This document shows, one piece after another, positions 7,376 through 16,292 of a DNA stretch of 64,000 nt (position 1 is the first letter of the stretch; every line of letters begins with the position of its first letter). The stretch is taken from NCBI GenBank assembly GCA_016744435.1, contig JADGEJ010000011.1, positions 1 to 64,000 on the forward strand, in the 5' to 3' direction. Under the pieces are notes generated by a model. That model ran no database searches. It was not told the DNA's origin and saw only the letters and a program-made list of their open reading frames with translations. A program made the translations under genes and the position numbers. The DNA is from Lentibacter sp. Its GTDB lineage: Bacteria > Pseudomonadota > Alphaproteobacteria > Rhodobacterales > Rhodobacteraceae.

Positions 7376-9214
7376 TTACTCAGCTGGTGTGTTGGTGCCG
7401 TGCTTTTCGCGCAGGCCGTCACGGTAGAGCGCTTTGATGAGCGCGATGCACATCAGGCCCATGATGAAGGTGAACGGCAGTGCGCCGATGATCATCGCGT
7501 TTTTCAGCGCATCCATCGGGTTGGTGTCGCCCGCCGCCAAGATCAGCGTGCCGATCACGGCTGTCAGGATCAGGCCCCAAACGATACGGTGTTTGATGCC
7601 GGTTTCCTGAGCGCCGCCTGACATGATGGTGTTCATCACTAAGATGCCTGAGTCAGCTGATGTGACAAGGAACGTCATGATCAGCACCACGCACATGATG
7701 GTGAGGGCTGAGAGCGCGCCGCCGTTGATCATCTGGCCGAGAGTGGCGAAGAGCTGGTTGGTTTGCGAGGCACCAGTGATGGCACCGTTCGCGCCGCCTG
7801 TGAGCTCAAGGTCGATCGCGGTTGCGCCGAGGATTGTCATCCAGGCGAAGCAGACGAGGGCCGGGGCGACAACGCAACCAAGGATGAACTCGCGCACTGT
7901 GCGGCCCTTTGAGATACGCGCCAAGAACAAGCCAACGAAAGGCGAGAAGGCGATCCACCATGCCCAGTAGAACGTTGTCCAGCTTGACTGCCAGCCAAAC
8001 TGGCGGCCATCGTTGCCTGCTGCGTAGACGGCCTTCAGCGTTGCTTCATCAAGCTCGGCTGCTGCGCCTGTGAGGCCTGACGTGAAGCTTGTGAACCCGT
8101 CAGAGCCGGCCCATGCGCCGTAGGCGTTGGTGGCCCCTGCGTAGAGTTCGTCAGCCAGTGGTTTGGCGGCTTCAGGGATAGCTGCGGCAAACTCGGCTGC
8201 TGATTGCGGGCCGTATGCGCCAAAGCTGAGCGAGACGAAGTTGGTGATATAGTCAACGAAGGCTGCGCCGTATGTTGACATCGCAAAGCTGAACGAGCCG
8301 AACAGCACGAATGTGAACAAGAGGATCAGCGAGAGCACCAAGTTGAGGTTTGAGAGGTATTTCACGCCTTTGCCAACGCCCGAGACAGCCGAGATGATCG
8401 ACAGTGTCATGATGCAGAGCAAGCCCGCGATGAGGCCCGCTTTTGACGGTGTCGGCACGTCGCCGCCCATGTTCATGATCCACTCCATGCCGGTGATCGC
8501 ATAGACGCCATCAATGAACTGGCTGACGCCATAGCCGATGGTGACGGAGACACCGAGGATGGTGGCGACAACGCCGAGCACGTCAACGACATGGCCCAAG
8601 AAGCCGTTCATCGCCGAGCCAAAGAGTGGCGTCAGGGCAGAGCGGATCGTGAGGGGCATGTCGCGTGTGTAGGCGTAATAGGCGAGGCTAAGGCCTGTCA
8701 CCACATAAATTGCCCAAGCGTGAAAGCCGTAGTGCGCGAATGTATAGCGGTAGGCTGACTTGATCGAGGCTTCTGTGTTGCCGGCAACGTCACCGGCGAC
8801 AACCACAGGGTTTGAGCCCCAGAGGCTGAGCGGCTCGGCGGTTGCGAACACCATGAGGCCCACACCGAGACCGGCGCCAAACATCATCGAGAACCACGAG
8901 AAGTTGGAGAACTCGGGCGCTTCCCCCGGTGTGCCCATAACGCGCGCGCCTGTCTTGGGCAGCAGGGCCACCACGAGCAGGAAGAAGGCAAAGAAGCCGA
9001 CGATATAGATGTAAAACTGGTTGAAGATTTTCAGCAGGCTGCCGTTGAGGCTGCCAAGTGTGTCGTTGGCGTTGGCCGGAAAGACCAGAGCCCAGAGCAC
9101 CAGCGCGACGATGATGCCTTTGCTGATCAGTGCAATCGGCAGGCTGTTGTCGTGGTAGAAGCCTCCTTCTTGCGTTTTGATATCGAGATCAGTGAAGGGT
9201 TGTTTGACTTGCAT
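7376..9214 (-). CDS. BCCT family osmolyte transporter
   Basis: A 612-residue, roughly 12-segment membrane transporter of the betaine/choline/carnitine family. The family signatures are MMFGAGLGVGLMVFATAEPL and, later, YWAWWIAFSPFVGLFLARIS; the tryptophan-rich segment lines the substrate cage. Members import quaternary amines or DMSP by Na+ or H+ symport. The ATG at 9214 has AAGGACGACAGGGAC just upstream; the frame is open further 5' but that part does not look like protein. A long insertion around residues 275-370 (rich in Ala, Gly and Glu) separates two membrane segments. With dmdA-acuI 5 kb away, DMSP is a possible substrate, but this is not shown by the sequence. Confidence 0.9.
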   Translation of the reverse strand: MQVKQPFTDLDIKTQEGGFYHDNSLPIALISKGIIVALVLWALVFPANANDTLGSLNGSLLKIFNQFYIYIVGFFAFFLLVVALLPKTGARVMGTPGEAPEFSNFSWFSMMFGAGLGVGLMVFATAEPLSLWGSNPVVVAGDVAGNTEASIKSAYRYTFAHYGFHAWAIYVVTGLSLAYYAYTRDMPLTIRSALTPLFGSAMNGFLGHVVDVLGVVATILGVSVTIGYGVSQFIDGVYAITGMEWIMNMGGDVPTPSKAGLIAGLLCIMTLSIISAVSGVGKGVKYLSNLNLVLSLILLFTFVLFGSFSFAMSTYGAAFVDYITNFVSLSFGAYGPQSAAEFAAAIPEAAKPLADELYAGATNAYGAWAGSDGFTSFTSGLTGAAAELDEATLKAVYAAGNDGRQFGWQSSWTTFYWAWWIAFSPFVGLFLARISKGRTVREFILGCVVAPALVCFAWMTILGATAIDLELTGGANGAITGASQTNQLFATLGQMINGGALSALTIMCVVLIMTFLVTSADSGILVMNTIMSGGAQETGIKHRIVWGLILTAVIGTLILAAGDTNPMDALKNAMIIGALPFTFIMGLMCIALIKALYRDGLREKHGTNTPAE

Positions 9215-9580
9215 GTCCCTGTCGTCCTTTTCAGTTTCTGAAAATTTTTGGCTTGATTGCGTAAGGTTTAAGCATCGCGCTCTTATTTTAGATGATCTCA
9301 CATGAGATTCTCTGGACGTTACCCGCCAAACACGACTCCTCAAAGCATAATCTGCGACATTCCGGCGCAGGTGCAGTGGCGCGCAGCCCCTGCTTGACGG
9401 GCCAGATTGCTGCGGTTTATCAATTGCCTGTCGTTTGGCCTGACACCACCAGGCCATGCGGCTGCTGCCTTTTTAGAGTTTGCGAGAACTCAATAGGGCA
9501 GCTCGGCTGGAGGACCTGCCATGACTTGGGGTGTCTGTCATGAGCCACCTCGCTGAAATCAGATAAGAAGAGAGGCTTCC
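9215..9580. other. divergent intergenic region with a dyad
   Basis: 366 nt between divergent genes. ATCTCA-CA-TGAGAT at 9295-9308 is a perfect inverted repeat about 80 nt upstream of the transporter start and could be an operator shared by both promoters. I see no small gene or RNA here. Confidence 0.4.
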
Positions 9581-10798
9581 ATGCTTGATATTGATTTTGT
9601 GCGCGCCCAGTTTCCGGCGTTTGATGCGGATGCGTTGCAGGGCCAGGCGTTTTTTGAAAATGCTGGCGGCTCTTACACTTGCCGACCCGTCATCGAGCGG
9701 CTGACGCGGTTTTACACCGAGCGCAAAGTGCAGCCCTATGCGCCTTACGAGGCCTCGCGCCTTGGTGGCGAAGAGATGGACGAAGCGCGCGAGCGCTTGG
9801 CGCAGATGATGGGCGTGGACACTGACGAGGTGTCATTTGGCCCCTCGACCACGCAAAACACATATGTGCTTGCGCAGGCTTTCCGCCAGTTCATGACGCC
9901 CGGCGAGGCGATCATTGTGACCAACCAAGACCACGAGGCCAACACAGGCCCGTGGCGGCGCTTGGCTGACGAAGGCATCGAGGTGCGCGAGTGGCAAGTT
10001 GACGCTGAAACAGGGCACTTAGAGCTCGCCGCTTTGGAAGACCTTCTGGATGAGAACGTGCGCCTTGTGTGTTTTCCGCATTGCTCAAACGTGGTGGGCG
10101 AGATCAACCCGGTGACAGAGATCACCGCCGCTGCCCATGCTGCTGGAGCGTTTGTCTGTGTTGATGGCGTGTCCTATGCGCCGCACGGCATCCCCAATAT
10201 CGACATGCTGGGGCCGGATATCTACCTGTTCTCGGCCTACAAAACCTATGGGCCGCACCAAGGCATCATGGTGATGCGCCGTGGTCTGGGGATGACACTT
10301 CCCAACCAAGGCCACTACTTTAACGAAGGCGCGCTTTATAAGCGCTTCACGCCTGCAGGGCCTGATCACGCGCAAGTCGCGGCCTCGGCGGGCATGGCCG
10401 ACTATATGGAACTGCTCGCAACCCACCATGGGTTAAGCGGAAGTGTGGCCGAGAAGGCCGCAGGGGTGCACGACTTGATGCGCGCTCACGAAGTTAAGCT
10501 GTTGCAGCCCTTGCTTGACTACCTGAGCGCCAAGAACTCGGCGCGCTTGCTCGGGCCAAGCACAGCCGCTAACCGCGCGCCGACTGTTGCTGTTGAGCTT
10601 GCCGGAAGCGGCGAAGCGGCGGCTGCTGCTCTGGCCGAACACGGGATCATGGCGGGGGGCGGCGACTTCTACGCCATACGCGCGCTTAAGGGCATGGGCG
10701 TTGATCCTGACAAAGGCGTGTTAAGGCTATCGTTCACGCATTACACCCATGAGGACGAAGTCAGTAAACTGATCACAGCTCTAGACGAGGTTTTGTGA
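9581..10798 (+). CDS. class V aminotransferase / cysteine desulfurase-like PLP enzyme
   Basis: A 405-residue fold-type I PLP protein. The probable Schiff-base lysine is K221 in FSAYKTYGPHQG. Upstream blocks are ENAGGSY near the N-terminus, STTQNTYVLAQAF (phosphate binding) and FVCVDGVSYAPHGIPN with the conserved Asp. The HCSNVVGEINPV block is typical of the SufS/NifS-like branch. I do not see the active-site cysteine loop of a classical desulfurase, so the true reaction is open. It is divergent from the BCCT transporter and ends inside a tandem repeat that begins with its own stop codon. Confidence 0.8.
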   Translation: MLDIDFVRAQFPAFDADALQGQAFFENAGGSYTCRPVIERLTRFYTERKVQPYAPYEASRLGGEEMDEARERLAQMMGVDTDEVSFGPSTTQNTYVLAQAFRQFMTPGEAIIVTNQDHEANTGPWRRLADEGIEVREWQVDAETGHLELAALEDLLDENVRLVCFPHCSNVVGEINPVTEITAAAHAAGAFVCVDGVSYAPHGIPNIDMLGPDIYLFSAYKTYGPHQGIMVMRRGLGMTLPNQGHYFNEGALYKRFTPAGPDHAQVAASAGMADYMELLATHHGLSGSVAEKAAGVHDLMRAHEVKLLQPLLDYLSAKNSARLLGPSTAANRAPTVAVELAGSGEAAAAALAEHGIMAGGGDFYAIRALKGMGVDPDKGVLRLSFTHYTHEDEVSKLITALDEVL

Positions 10799-10843
10799 TC
10801 TGAAGCCTCTGTGATTTGAAGCCTCTGTGATCTGAAGCCTCTG
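10796..10843 (+). repeat. three tandem 16-bp repeats starting at a stop codon
   Basis: TGATCTGAAGCCTCTG (10796-10811), TGATTTGAAGCCTCTG (10812-10827) and TGATCTGAAGCCTCTG (10828-10843) follow each other with one substitution. The first TGA is the stop codon of the aminotransferase-like gene. Confidence 0.95.
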
Positions 10844-11024
10844 TGCGCCGTGGATTTGTTTCACACGGCGCGCGGCGGTGCTGCGTATGGCAACAGGCAA
10901 ACCGGTTTTCAAACGCCCGCGGAGCCCACACCAAAACGCGGAAAATATATCTCGGGCCTTGCGCCACGGGCTTGCATGGCGATAACTGAGTGCAAGCACT
11001 TGCCACAACTGTAAAGCCCGACCT

Positions 11025-11474
11025 ATGCCAACAGCCGCTCGCCTTATCTCTTCGATCTTTCTCATCGGCCTTGCGTGGTTCGTGAGTGACATGGTCATGG
11101 CGGCCATGCTCGAAGAAAACGAATACCTGAACTTCGGTAACTTCAAGCTGATCAATCTGGGCATCGCGGCACTTGTTGGCTGGCGCATTCTGGGCAGCCG
11201 TATTGGCAACGTCTACTCCGTGGCGCTCGGCATCGGGCTAACGGCCGTCGCGGCACTGGTTTTCTGGTGCCTGTTTGCGCATTCAGTCATCGAGATGCTC
11301 AAACAGTCGATGGACCGCCGCTATGACGGGCCTATGGAGGCTGTCATGGGGGCTGTTGAGTTTGGTGTTGAGTATGCCGGCGAACTGGCACGCGCTGACA
11401 TAGCGCTGATGCTTGTTGGCGGCGGTATCGTCGCGGGGCTACTCACCGAATTTGTGAGCCGTCGCTGGAGCTGA
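11025..11474 (+). CDS. trgA: TrgA-like membrane protein (tellurite resistance locus)
   Basis: A 149-residue membrane protein with about four hydrophobic segments (near residues 5-27, 43-55, 62-85 and 123-140) and the start MPTAARLISSIFLIGLAWFV. The identification rests on size, topology and gene order: it is followed by a TrgB-like protein and cysK, matching the Rhodobacter sphaeroides trgAB-cysK locus linked to high tellurite resistance. It ends 4 nt before trgB, indicating an operon. Its molecular activity is unknown. Confidence 0.75.
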   Translation: MPTAARLISSIFLIGLAWFVSDMVMAAMLEENEYLNFGNFKLINLGIAALVGWRILGSRIGNVYSVALGIGLTAVAALVFWCLFAHSVIEMLKQSMDRRYDGPMEAVMGAVEFGVEYAGELARADIALMLVGGGIVAGLLTEFVSRRWS

Positions 11475-11478
11475 TCTC

Positions 11479-12594
11479 ATGGCAAATGTTTTTCTCTACG
11501 GCACCCTGCGCCATGCAGGGCTTCTCGACATCGTGCTTGGGCACGTACCTGAGGCGCGTTTGCGTGCTGCCACGCTTGAGGGCCACGCTGTTTCTTGCGC
11601 AAAAGGCCATGGCTTTCCGCTGATTGAAGCGCGCGCAGGAGCCACCGCAGAGGGGCTTTTGCTGTCAGGTGTAACAGAGGATGAGCGCGCGCGGCTTGAC
11701 CACTATGAGCTTGGCTTTGGGTATCATCTGCACAGCGTAGAGGTGGAGGGGCAGGCCTCTCTTGTTTATCTGCCGGAAGCGGGCCTGTGGCAAGCTGGCG
11801 AGGCTTGGAGCCTTGAACGCTGGGCCGAGACGGACTGGCCGCATGTGCAGTATTCGGCGGCAGAGATCATGAGCTACTTGGGCGGCGCCCATGCCGCTGA
11901 CCTTGCCTGGCGTTTTGCCATGATCGGCGCGCGCGCCCATTCGCGCGAGATGGCTGAACGCAATCCGCACCCAGCCACTTTGCGCACAGATATGCGCGCT
12001 GATGCTGTTGAAATACTGAGCCAGAAGGTCAGTCATCTTGGCTTTTTTCGAACCGATACTTACGAGCTGCGGCACCCGCGCTATGACGGCACAACAAGCG
12101 AGCCCATGCAGCGCGAGGTGTTTCTGGCGGCTGATGCAGCGCTGGTGCTGCCCTATGACCCCGTGCGCGGCAAGGTGCTTTTGATCGAGCAATTTCGCAT
12201 GGGGCCCTTGGCCCGCGGTGATGCGCACCCATGGATACTTGAGCCGATCGCCGGGCGGATTGATGCGGGGGAAAGCCCCGAAGACGCCGCTGAACGCGAA
12301 TGTATGGAAGAGGCGGGGCTGAGCTTGAGCAAGCTGCTGCCAATCGCTCGGTGCTATGCCTCGCCTGGCGAAGTGAGCACATATTTCCACATGTTCCTCG
12401 GGCTGGCCGATCTGCCCGACGAAAGCGCAGGGCTGGGCGGGCTTGAAGGCGAGCAGGAAGACATCAAAAGTCATGTTGTGAGTTTTGAGCGGGCCTTGGA
12501 GCTTGTGCAAACAGAAGAGATCAACATCGGGCCGCTTATCCAGATGGTTCAGTGGCTGGCGTTGAACAAACAACGGATTGATGCGCTGGTTTGA
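11479..12594 (+). CDS. trgB: TrgB-like two-domain protein (GGCT-like + NUDIX)
   Basis: A 371-residue fusion. Residues 1 to about 115 look like a gamma-glutamylcyclotransferase-like (AIG2/GGACT) domain, starting MANVFLYGTLRHAGLLD. Residues about 150-365 are a NUDIX hydrolase of the ADP-ribose pyrophosphatase type, with box G259-x5-E-x7-REC-x-EEAGL. The fusion is the architecture of TrgB of Rhodobacter. NUDIX members of this group cleave ADP-ribose-type substrates; how this supports tellurite resistance is not established. It starts 4 nt after trgA and is followed by cysK after 192 nt. Confidence 0.85.
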   Translation: MANVFLYGTLRHAGLLDIVLGHVPEARLRAATLEGHAVSCAKGHGFPLIEARAGATAEGLLLSGVTEDERARLDHYELGFGYHLHSVEVEGQASLVYLPEAGLWQAGEAWSLERWAETDWPHVQYSAAEIMSYLGGAHAADLAWRFAMIGARAHSREMAERNPHPATLRTDMRADAVEILSQKVSHLGFFRTDTYELRHPRYDGTTSEPMQREVFLAADAALVLPYDPVRGKVLLIEQFRMGPLARGDAHPWILEPIAGRIDAGESPEDAAERECMEEAGLSLSKLLPIARCYASPGEVSTYFHMFLGLADLPDESAGLGGLEGEQEDIKSHVVSFERALELVQTEEINIGPLIQMVQWLALNKQRIDALV

Positions 12595-12598
12595 GCTG

Positions 12599-12635
12599 CG
12601 GGATTTTGGATATTTAGGCCAAGAAGAAGCCTCAG
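12599..12635 (+). repeat. degenerate REP-like tail after trgB
   Basis: GGATATTTAGGCCAAGAAGA at 12608-12627 and the adjacent AGCC match the tail of the REP-like elements at 21517, 52788 and 57507 with a few changes. It lies directly after the trgB stop; no strong hairpin precedes it. Confidence 0.45.
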
Positions 12636-12786
12636 GGAAAATGTTCTGCGCGCGTCTTGTTTTTGCTAGGCTCGTTTGCTTTCTGGCCTTCAGACGAAAA
12701 CGAATGAATTTTTGAGTGTGGCTTGGCTTGTGGAGCCCTTCGCAAGGCCCTAAGTTGACTGCGAAACATCGCCAAGGAGCGCGCAG

Positions 12787-13824
12787 ATGAACGTGGCACA
12801 GAACCTGGAACAAGCGGTTGGCAATACGCCTCTTATCAAGCTGCAAAAGGCGAGCAAAGACACGGGTTGCGAGATTTATGGCAAGGCGGAGTTTTTGAAC
12901 CCCGGGCAATCGGTGAAAGACCGTGCTGCGCTCTATATCATCAAAGACGCCATCGCGCGGGGCGACTTGAAGCCTGGCGGCACGATTGTGGAAGGCACGG
13001 CTGGCAACACTGGTATCGGGCTTGCGCTTGTTGGCGCGTCGATGGGCTTTAAGACTGTGATCGTCATTCCTGAAACGCAGTCGGAAGAAAAGAAAGACAT
13101 GTTGCGCCTTGCGGGCGCCGAGCTTGTGCAAGTGCCCGCCAAGCCCTATCGCGACCCAAACAACTTTATCCGCTACTCCGAGCGGCTGGCGCGGGAGCTG
13201 GCCAAAACCGAGCCGAATGGCGCGATCTGGGCCAACCAGTTTGACAATGTTGCCAACCGTCAGGCGCATATCGAAACCACTGGCCCCGAGATCTGGGCGC
13301 AGACCGGTGGCCGCGTTGATGGCTTTATATGTGCTGTCGGCTCGGGCGGCACGCTGGTTGGCACGGCCATGGCTTTGCAGCCCAAGGGCGTGAAGATCGG
13401 CATTGCCGACCCGATGGGCGCGGGGCTGTTCAGCTATTACACCACTGGCGAGATCGCCACAGAAGGCGGCTCGATTGCGGAAGGCATCGGGCAGGTGCGG
13501 ATTACCAAAAACCTTGAAGGTTTTAAGCCGGATATGGCCTATCAGGTGCCAGATGAGGAAGCGCTTCCTTATGTGTTTGACTTGTTGAGCGAGGAGGGGC
13601 TCTGCCTTGGCGGCTCATCGGGGATCAACGTGGCAGGGGCTGTGCGCATGGCGCGCGAAATGGGCCCGGGCCACACGATCGTTACTGTGCTGGCCGACTA
13701 TGGCACGCGCTATCAGAGCAAGCTGTTCAACCCGGCTTTCCTGAAGGAAAAAGAACTGCCTGTGCCGACGTGGCTTGACCGCGCGCCACAGGATATTCCG
13801 GCTGTTTTTGAGGATGTTGAATGA
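12787..13824 (+). CDS. cysK: cysteine synthase A (O-acetylserine sulfhydrylase)
   Basis: A 345-residue fold-type II PLP enzyme. K44 in NPGQSVKDRAA is the Schiff-base lysine, and GTAGNTGIG near residues 70-78 binds the substrate carboxylate. VGSGGTLVGTA is the phosphate loop. It makes L-cysteine from O-acetylserine and sulfide. It is about 20-30 residues longer than Escherichia coli CysK because of a C-terminal extension (KELPVPTWLDRAPQDIPAVF). AAGGAG precedes the ATG. It overlaps the next gene by 4 nt (ATGA) and forms part of the trgAB-cysK locus; cysteine synthase itself has been linked to tellurite tolerance. Confidence 0.93.
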   Translation: MNVAQNLEQAVGNTPLIKLQKASKDTGCEIYGKAEFLNPGQSVKDRAALYIIKDAIARGDLKPGGTIVEGTAGNTGIGLALVGASMGFKTVIVIPETQSEEKKDMLRLAGAELVQVPAKPYRDPNNFIRYSERLARELAKTEPNGAIWANQFDNVANRQAHIETTGPEIWAQTGGRVDGFICAVGSGGTLVGTAMALQPKGVKIGIADPMGAGLFSYYTTGEIATEGGSIAEGIGQVRITKNLEGFKPDMAYQVPDEEALPYVFDLLSEEGLCLGGSSGINVAGAVRMAREMGPGHTIVTVLADYGTRYQSKLFNPAFLKEKELPVPTWLDRAPQDIPAVFEDVE

Positions 13825-16292
13825 CTTATCTTTCTAGGCTGGCCGAGCTTTGCTTGGCGGCTTTTTTGGCCGCCTTTATTCTGGCCTGCACTCTGGTCGG
13901 CACTCTGGCCAGTCCTGCGTCGGCGCAGACATCAACTGGCCCTGATTATGACAGCTGGAGCCTGCTGGCGACGCGTATTGAGACTGCGGTTGAGGCTGGG
14001 CGAGCCTCTGACACTGTGCTGCAAACCCTGCGCAGTGATCTGGCAGAGTGGAGAAAGCAGTTTGTCGCGGCAAAGGACGCGAATGTGCGCACGATCGCGA
14101 CCGTGCAAGCGCAAATAAATGCCCTAGGCGCCGTTCCCGAAGGCGGGGTCGAGCCGGAAGAGATCGCGACGCAACGCACCGAGTTGAGCGTGCGTTTGGC
14201 CGAACTCGGCGCGCCGGGAAAGCGTGCAGAAATTGCGCAAAGCCGTGCGGATGTTTTGATCGGCGAGATTGACAGCATATTGCGTGAACGCCAGACCAGT
14301 GCGCTGCTTGAGCGCGGCCAAAGCCCTTTAAACCCCACGCTTTGGCTGCGTGGATGGACAGCGTTGACCAGCTCGTTGACGAACACGCGCAACGAAGTTG
14401 TCACCGGATTGGCCAACCCACGGCAAAACGAAGCGATGCGAAAGAACCTTCCCGAAATCCTGGCTTTGCTGGGCGTCGGGCTTGTGCTGCTTGTTTTCGG
14501 GCGCCGCTTTGTGCTTGCGATTGGTGACAGGTTTATCAAAAACCGCAGCACAGCGCGCAGCTGGCTACTGGCTTTCGTACTGTCCTTGGGGCAACTTATC
14601 TTGCCGCTTATCGGCCTGTTGGCTCTTGCTTTGGCAAGCCACAGCACCGAGCTGATAGGCCTACGGCTTGATCCGGTTGTTGAAGCCCTGCTGGATGGCG
14701 GGGCCTTCCTGATCGCGACGCTTTGGATCGCCGGTTTTGTGTTTTCGGGCAAATACGAAACCCTGCGCCGCTTTGAGCTTCCCGACGGGCAGTTGGGGCA
14801 CACACGCCATGTCGTTGGCTTTTTGGGGCTGTCCGTGGCTGTCAGCTATGTGCTGGATGCTTTGGCCAACTTTGACAATTGGTCAGAAGGTGCCACGGGC
14901 GTTGTGTACTTTCCTCTGATCGTCTTTGCCGGGCTTATGCTGTGGCGGCTTGGGCGGGCTTTGCGCCTGCATGCCAAGCAAGTTGCGAGCAATGACGAGC
15001 ACGCCGATTTGCCGCGTTATAGCGACAGGATGTATGGGTTGCTCGGGCGTGGGCTTATTGCTGTGGCTCTGTTTGGGCCAGCACTTGCTGCTCTGGGGTA
15101 CCATCTCGCAGCCAAGATGATCACCTTTCAAAGCATCGCGACGCTGATGTTGTTTGCTTTGGTGATCGTGGCGCAACGCGTTATCGCCGAAGTTTGGGTC
15201 GTGGTGCGCCGTGGCAATGTCGAGGCGCGCGATGGCCTGGTGCCGACGCTCGTAGGCTTTGCTGTCATGCTGGCCGCCGTGCCAGAGCTTGCTTCGATAT
15301 GGGGCGTGTCTGAGGCCCGTATCAACGAGTTTTGGACCCGCGCGGGCGAAGGCTTTACCGTCGGCGACACGACGATATCAGCGGGCGCTTTCGTGACTTT
15401 CGCGATCGTATTTGTGATCGGCTACATGGTGACGCGGCTCGTGCAGGGCGCGCTGAAAAATACGGTTTTGCCCAAGACAAACATGGACAGAGGCGGGCAG
15501 AATGCGCTTGTGTCTGGCATTGGCTATGTCGGCATTTTCCTCGCGGCGCTGGTCGCGATCACCAGCGCGGGCATTGATCTGAGCTCGCTGGCGATTGTTG
15601 CAGGTGCGCTGTCAGTCGGTATTGGGTTTGGCTTGCAAAACATCGTGTCTAACTTCGTGTCGGGCATTATCTTGCTGATCGAGCGGCCCATCTCCGAGGG
15701 GGACTGGATCGAGGTGAGCGGCACTCACGGCACGGTGCGCGACATATCTGTGCGCTCAACTAGGATCGAAACTTTTGATCGCTCGGACGTCATTTTGCCC
15801 AATGCTGACTTGATCAGCGGCAAAGTCACCAACTACACCCGCGGCAAGACAGTCGGGCGGGTTATCGTGCCGGTTGGTGTGGCCTATGGCAACGACACCC
15901 GCAGGATCGAAGGCATCTTGCAAGAGATCGCGGAAGCGCACCCGATGGTGCTTGCAAAGCCTGCACCATATGTTGTGTTTCAAGGTTTTGGTGCTGATAG
16001 CTTGGACTTTGAAATCAGAGCCATTCTGCGCGATGTGAACTTTGTGCTCTCTGTGCGCTCGGATATGAACCACGAGATCGCAGCGCGCTTTGCTGCGGAA
16101 GGCATCGAGATACCGTTTGCTCAGCGTGATCTTTGGATCAGAAATCCTGAGGCTTTGAGAGCGCCTGAGAATCCTGAGAAGCCTGTGCCAAAGCCTAAGC
16201 GTGCCAAGCCTGCTAAGAGCAAGCCGGTCTTGTCCCATTTAGACGAAAAAGATTTTGACGGCCCCGAAGGGGGCGATGGAGGCGATAGATGA
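13821..16292 (+). CDS. MscS-type mechanosensitive channel with N-terminal periplasmic domain
   Basis: An 823-residue inner-membrane protein with a signal peptide ending near ASPASAQ (residue 36). A periplasmic, helical DUF3772-like region (about 45-190) is followed by about ten membrane segments from residue 210. The MscS pore and beta domain follow (GALSVGIGFGLQNIVSNFVS near 595-615, then LLIERPISEGDWIEV). The Gly/Ala-rich pore helix and the ERP motif are MscS hallmarks. The C-terminus has a Lys/Pro-rich, then acidic tail. It is joined to cysK and to the next gene by 4-nt overlaps, so all three are probably co-translated. It would release solutes on hypo-osmotic shock. Confidence 0.88.
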   Translation: MTYLSRLAELCLAAFLAAFILACTLVGTLASPASAQTSTGPDYDSWSLLATRIETAVEAGRASDTVLQTLRSDLAEWRKQFVAAKDANVRTIATVQAQINALGAVPEGGVEPEEIATQRTELSVRLAELGAPGKRAEIAQSRADVLIGEIDSILRERQTSALLERGQSPLNPTLWLRGWTALTSSLTNTRNEVVTGLANPRQNEAMRKNLPEILALLGVGLVLLVFGRRFVLAIGDRFIKNRSTARSWLLAFVLSLGQLILPLIGLLALALASHSTELIGLRLDPVVEALLDGGAFLIATLWIAGFVFSGKYETLRRFELPDGQLGHTRHVVGFLGLSVAVSYVLDALANFDNWSEGATGVVYFPLIVFAGLMLWRLGRALRLHAKQVASNDEHADLPRYSDRMYGLLGRGLIAVALFGPALAALGYHLAAKMITFQSIATLMLFALVIVAQRVIAEVWVVVRRGNVEARDGLVPTLVGFAVMLAAVPELASIWGVSEARINEFWTRAGEGFTVGDTTISAGAFVTFAIVFVIGYMVTRLVQGALKNTVLPKTNMDRGGQNALVSGIGYVGIFLAALVAITSAGIDLSSLAIVAGALSVGIGFGLQNIVSNFVSGIILLIERPISEGDWIEVSGTHGTVRDISVRSTRIETFDRSDVILPNADLISGKVTNYTRGKTVGRVIVPVGVAYGNDTRRIEGILQEIAEAHPMVLAKPAPYVVFQGFGADSLDFEIRAILRDVNFVLSVRSDMNHEIAARFAAEGIEIPFAQRDLWIRNPEALRAPENPEKPVPKPKRAKPAKSKPVLSHLDEKDFDGPEGGDGGDR

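Noticed and set aside
11665-13269. 534-codon minus-strand frame across trgB and cysK
   Set aside because: It is the antisense shadow of two well-identified genes and crosses the intergenic region; composition is that of a shadow frame.
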